A stretch of DNA of 64,000 bases from Virgibacillus proomii (GTDB taxonomy: Bacteria; Bacillota; Bacilli; Bacillales; Amphibacillaceae): NCBI RefSeq assembly GCF_900162615.1, contig NZ_FUFN01000008.1, positions 124,001 through 188,000 on the forward strand. The letters are read 5' to 3'. Under the pieces are notes generated by a model. The model was not told where the DNA came from. It saw only the letters and a list, made by a program, of their open reading frames with translations, and searched no databases. Made by a program: the position numbers and the translations under genes. This document shows, piece by piece, positions 60,905-64,000 of the stretch (position 1 is its first letter; each line of letters starts with the position of its first letter).

Positions 60905-61200
60905 AAATAAAAGCTAGAAGTGCTCGCTTAACGACGTACAAATGGCCGATTTTCTGACGAGTAAAGTGATACTTCGTTCAAGAAGTGCTTTTCTTTTTTC
61001 TTATTGCAAAAATGTGTTTATGATTTTAACGTACGGGTGAGAGAACCGGTTCCTAAAGCCTTCCTTTAGGTTCGAGACGATGTTGGCTTATCGCATAGGA
61101 AGAAGATCAAAGTTTGCTACAGCTTAAGCGCTGGTGCTAGACGACGAAGTTATTTTCAAAATAGATATCTGCTATGTAAAGACGGATATTAGTTTCCATA
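60905..61200 (+). repeat. dispersed element C, copy C5, with an A left end inside
   Basis: AGAAGTGCTCGCTTAACGACGTAC ... TTTTCTGACGAG then TAAAGTGATACTTCGTTCAAG (left end of A), then GACGATGTTGGCTTATCGCA, GAAGAAGATCAAAGTTTGCTA, AAGCGCTGGTGCTAGAC and AGATATCTGC. The A insertion point again follows TAAA. Confidence 0.6.
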
Positions 61201-61332
61201 ATAAAATCATGACCACCCGTCCAATAAACTGCACTTCAAATTTTAGACACTGAAACAATTTAAAGGTGCAGTTCATAGCAAGTGGTTTTCTGTTTCGCAC
61301 GCTATCGCGAGCACAACGGACTAAAGTCATAA
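61201..61332. other. space before addA terminator, possible IS-end fragment
   Basis: AACTGCACTT (61226-61235) and AAAGGTGCAGTT (61262-61273) form an imperfect inverted repeat in a stretch that recalls an insertion-sequence end. No transposase is visible, so this is tentative. Confidence 0.25.
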
Positions 61333-61373
61333 TAAGTATGCCGTGAAAAATGATTAATTTCACGGCATACTTA
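61333..61373. terminator. terminator of addA
   Basis: A perfect 16-bp stem (61333-61348 with 61358-61373) and a 9-base loop, just after the addA stop on the minus strand. Confidence 0.88.
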
Positions 61374-61378
61374 CGTTT

Positions 61379-64000
61379 TTATTGCACAAGAGCAACTTCA
61401 TGTTTACTAAAGAAATACAAGTACGTCTCTAAAACCGGTTGTTGCCAAATCGTTTCTACTGCATAGCGATATAACTTCAATTGTGTCTTATAGCGGTTGA
61501 TCATTTTTTCCTTCATTTCATCTGTCCATTCTCCGTAAATTACATCTGTTTTATAATCAATAATAATCACTCCATTATCTTGCGGAATAATAGCATCGAT
61601 CACACCTTGAATCAATACTCGCTCAGCTTGTTCATCTTTCCAGTGCGAATATACTTCATTTGCAGGAAGTGTAAGACTGAACGGGACTTCTCGGTATACA
61701 TAGGAAGCATGTATCATATACGCAGCAATATCGGTTTGATAGAACTGTTCAATGGCCGACAGATCAATTTGCGACGCTGCCTCTTTACTTAATATCTCTT
61801 TTTCTACCATTTTTTCCAGCTCTTCTTCAATTTCCATCTTCGTTAAAGATCTATTAAATGGTAAATGTTGCATAGCTGTATGCATGGCAGTCCCGCGTTC
61901 AGCAGAAGTCATCGATTTTTGGCGCTGCATAAAGGCAGGACGTTTGATGATCGGTTTCTTAAAAGGAGCAATCAACTGATCGCCACTATATTCATCTTTT
62001 AATTCCTGTTGGCGTTTTAATTCGGTCACGGACTGCTTGGCTCTAGAAAAAGCTGCATCGGTGTATGGATAAGCAAAATTTAATCGACTATCGACTTGTT
62101 GCTTTAGTCGTTGATCTGATAATGATAGGGCTTCCCATTTCGTAATATGTTTATAAAGCTGCTTATCCTTCTCATCTTCCGTTTTGTCTAATGCTGCCAG
62201 CTCACTCGCATGAAGAACTTGAATATCCCAAGTAGATATATCGTTCTCGATACTTGTGTCCACATTTTTCTCTACCTCTTCCGTTCGCAGTATATTACTG
62301 TCACGGTGACGAAGTAAAGCAGGCGCAACCCAATCCAAATACGATTTTGCTTCGATACGAAAATATACAGGAAGTACCCATTCTTGATGATCACATATTT
62401 TTTCCCATTTCTCCTGTTTTTTTTCAAAGGAAGTCACGTTACCAATCATGACAAGCTTTTCTTTAGCTCGGGTTAATGCCACATATAGTACACGCATTTC
62501 TTCAGCCAATTGTTCTCTTAACATTGTCCGTTTTAATGCATGATAATACAGCGTAGGATACGTAATTCGTTTTACTGGATCAATATATTTACTTGCAAAC
62601 CCATAATCCTTATGCAACAAATATTTCTTATTTAAATCGTTCAGATTAAATTGCTTTTCCATGCCTCCCAAAAGGACAACTGGAAATTCCAATCCTTTAC
62701 TTTTATGGATTGTCATAACACGGACTACATCTTCTTGCTCGCTTAATGCTCTTGCTGCACCTAAATCATCGCCCCGCTCCTCCATTCGTTCAATAAAACG
62801 TAAAAAGCGAAATAATCCACGGAACGACGTTGTTTCATACGTACGTGCCCGATCATACAAGGCACGGAGGTTCGCTTGGCGCTGCCTTCCTCCTGGCATA
62901 CCGCCGACAAAATCATAGTATCCGGTCTCTCGATAAATCTTCCATATTAGATCTGATAAGGATTCCTGTCTGGCAGCATCTCGATAGAGTTCCCGTTTTT
63001 CCAAAAACTGTTCTGCTTTCCTAGCAGTGCTGTTGGAGTGCTGGTTAACATAGGAAACTAATGCATCATAATAGGTTACGTTCTTACCGGCCAACCGAAT
63101 CGCCGCCAGTTCTTCTTCATTTAAGCCAACAATTGGTGAGCGCAACACAGCAGCTAGCGGAATATCTTGCCGAGGATTATCAACGACTTTTAGTAGGCTG
63201 ATGATAATTTTAACCTCAATCGCTTCAAAATAGCCTGTCGATAGCTCGGCATAAACAGGAATACCTTGTTGTTTTAATTCATCAACGATAATTGGTGCAT
63301 CCGTCATCGAACGCAGTAGAATGACAATATCTCGATATTGCAAATCACGCTGTGTTTGTGTTCCTTTATCAACTACTTGTAAAGGTGGAGTATCTTCATT
63401 ACCAATCCATTCTTTAATTTTTGTCGCATACATACGTGCTTCTAATTCTGCTTTTTCCAAATCAATTATTTCCTCATTTGCCGTTCTTTCTTGATCAGCT
63501 GCTTTGCGATCAATGATGATTAATTCCGGATTAGGTGTTTGATGGGGAAACGCATCATACATTTTATTGCCATAGATAAGCTCTGCTTTTTCATCGTAAT
63601 TTATTTCCCCTAGCGGTTGATCAATAATTTGGCGAAATAAATAGTTCGTTCCGGTTAACACCCGTTCTCTGCTTCGAAAATTACGCGACAAATCAATTCG
63701 GATTCCAGAGTTCTCTTTATCTGCAAAACGATTATATTTGCTAATAAACAAGGATGGTTCTGCATGACGAAAGCGATAAATGCTTTGCTTTACATCGCCA
63801 ACCATAAAACGATTTCCTGTACCAGTCGTATCACTGATTAATTCTAAGATCGTCTCTTGTACAAGGTTTGTATCTTGGTACTCATCGATAAGTATCTCAG
63901 AGAATTTCTTTTGAAAACCTAATGCTACTTTAGATGGAACTGGTCGGTTTGTTTCACCATCGTCCATTAACACTTGTAAACATAAATGTTCTAAATCCGA
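61379..64000 (-). CDS. addA: AddA helicase/nuclease subunit, C-terminal part (5' end outside window)
   Basis: C-terminal about 870 aa of the roughly 1240-aa AddA subunit, which with AddB unwinds and trims DNA ends for recombination. The frame continues through the window edge (SDLEHLCLQVLMDD). Visible: helicase motif II (LIDEYQDTN), motif III region (MVGDVKQSIYRFR), motifs V/VI (TIHKSKGLEFPVVLLG, LYVALTRAKEKL), and the RecB-type nuclease site (GVIDAI ... IIIDYKTDV). It lies next to gerPF; sbcD/sbcC, which separate them in B. subtilis, are absent here. Confidence 0.96.
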   Translation of the reverse strand, partial: SDLEHLCLQVLMDDGETNRPVPSKVALGFQKKFSEILIDEYQDTNLVQETILELISDTTGTGNRFMVGDVKQSIYRFRHAEPSLFISKYNRFADKENSGIRIDLSRNFRSRERVLTGTNYLFRQIIDQPLGEINYDEKAELIYGNKMYDAFPHQTPNPELIIIDRKAADQERTANEEIIDLEKAELEARMYATKIKEWIGNEDTPPLQVVDKGTQTQRDLQYRDIVILLRSMTDAPIIVDELKQQGIPVYAELSTGYFEAIEVKIIISLLKVVDNPRQDIPLAAVLRSPIVGLNEEELAAIRLAGKNVTYYDALVSYVNQHSNSTARKAEQFLEKRELYRDAARQESLSDLIWKIYRETGYYDFVGGMPGGRQRQANLRALYDRARTYETTSFRGLFRFLRFIERMEERGDDLGAARALSEQEDVVRVMTIHKSKGLEFPVVLLGGMEKQFNLNDLNKKYLLHKDYGFASKYIDPVKRITYPTLYYHALKRTMLREQLAEEMRVLYVALTRAKEKLVMIGNVTSFEKKQEKWEKICDHQEWVLPVYFRIEAKSYLDWVAPALLRHRDSNILRTEEVEKNVDTSIENDISTWDIQVLHASELAALDKTEDEKDKQLYKHITKWEALSLSDQRLKQQVDSRLNFAYPYTDAAFSRAKQSVTELKRQQELKDEYSGDQLIAPFKKPIIKRPAFMQRQKSMTSAERGTAMHTAMQHLPFNRSLTKMEIEEELEKMVEKEILSKEAASQIDLSAIEQFYQTDIAAYMIHASYVYREVPFSLTLPANEVYSHWKDEQAERVLIQGVIDAIIPQDNGVIIIDYKTDVIYGEWTDEMKEKMINRYKTQLKLYRYAVETIWQQPVLETYLYFFSKHEVALVQ

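Noticed and set aside
61226..61273. insertion sequence end near addA
   Set aside because: An imperfect inverted repeat is present but no transposase or partner end; too little to call an IS.

Overview
The window looks like chromosomal DNA of a low-GC, spore-forming member of the Bacillaceae, probably near Oceanobacillus or Virgibacillus. The spore genes (gerPABCDEF, a CotY/CotZ-type cysteine-rich coat protein, CotO), the Spx/MecA/YjbH proteolysis genes and the Bacillus-type T-box and FapR controls support this. Gene order follows the Bacillus subtilis addA - gerP - yis - yit - fabHF - trpS - spx - mecA - yjb - yjc segment, read right to left, so the minus strand here is probably the leading strand. 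The genus is inferred from content and was not tested.

Layout. 1-7.0 kb: a CitA/DcuS-type two-component system, then two tandem copies of an AEC-permease + D-lactate-dehydrogenase-like operon, one with a Rex-type operator. 7.2-13.6 kb: a heterodimeric ABC exporter, yjcH-yjcG-yjcF and a DUF421 protein. 13.6-16.6 kb: small genes, cotZ and cotO. 16.7-24 kb: mgtE, prpE, rluD-like, nadK, relQ, yjbK, yjbI, yjbH. 24-31 kb: pepF, coiA, mecA, spx among repeats. 31-39 kb: glnK-amt, a broken yjbC, a DUF4015 protein, selD and mnmH, T-box-controlled trpS. 39-46.8 kb: yjbA, fabF-fabH with a FapR-type site, small membrane proteins, uppP. 47-53 kb: yitW, yitV, yitU, a DUF3813 protein, an Nfu_N protein, yitT, yitS. 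53-64 kb: a catalytically degenerate amylase-like protein, yisL, rocD, DUF418, gerP, and the C-terminal part of addA.

The most unusual signal is a set of dispersed structured repeats in the intergenic spaces. Element A (about 140-185 bp) has strong subterminal hairpins, no terminal inverted repeats, and lies between two ATAAA pentamers; empty sites with one ATAAA occur in the same window. Element B (about 95 bp) contains A in two of its five copies. Element C (about 200 bp) contains B at one locus, so A lies in B, which lies in C (40.96-41.32 kb). All five full A copies and all B copies point the same way (+ strand). This suggests a nonautonomous, IS200/IS605-like, orientation-biased mobile family, or a structured RNA spread by one.

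The genes form several working groups: redox-linked D-lactate or malate exchange (Rex, AEC, D-LDH), Spx turnover (spx, yjbH), nitrogen sensing (glnK-amt with a TnrA/GlnR-like box), tRNA 2-selenouridine synthesis (selD, mnmH), membrane lipid synthesis (fabHF with FapR) and spore coat/germination (cotZ, cotO, gerP, prpE). Two pseudogenes (yjbC and a lipoprotein) carry several lesions each.
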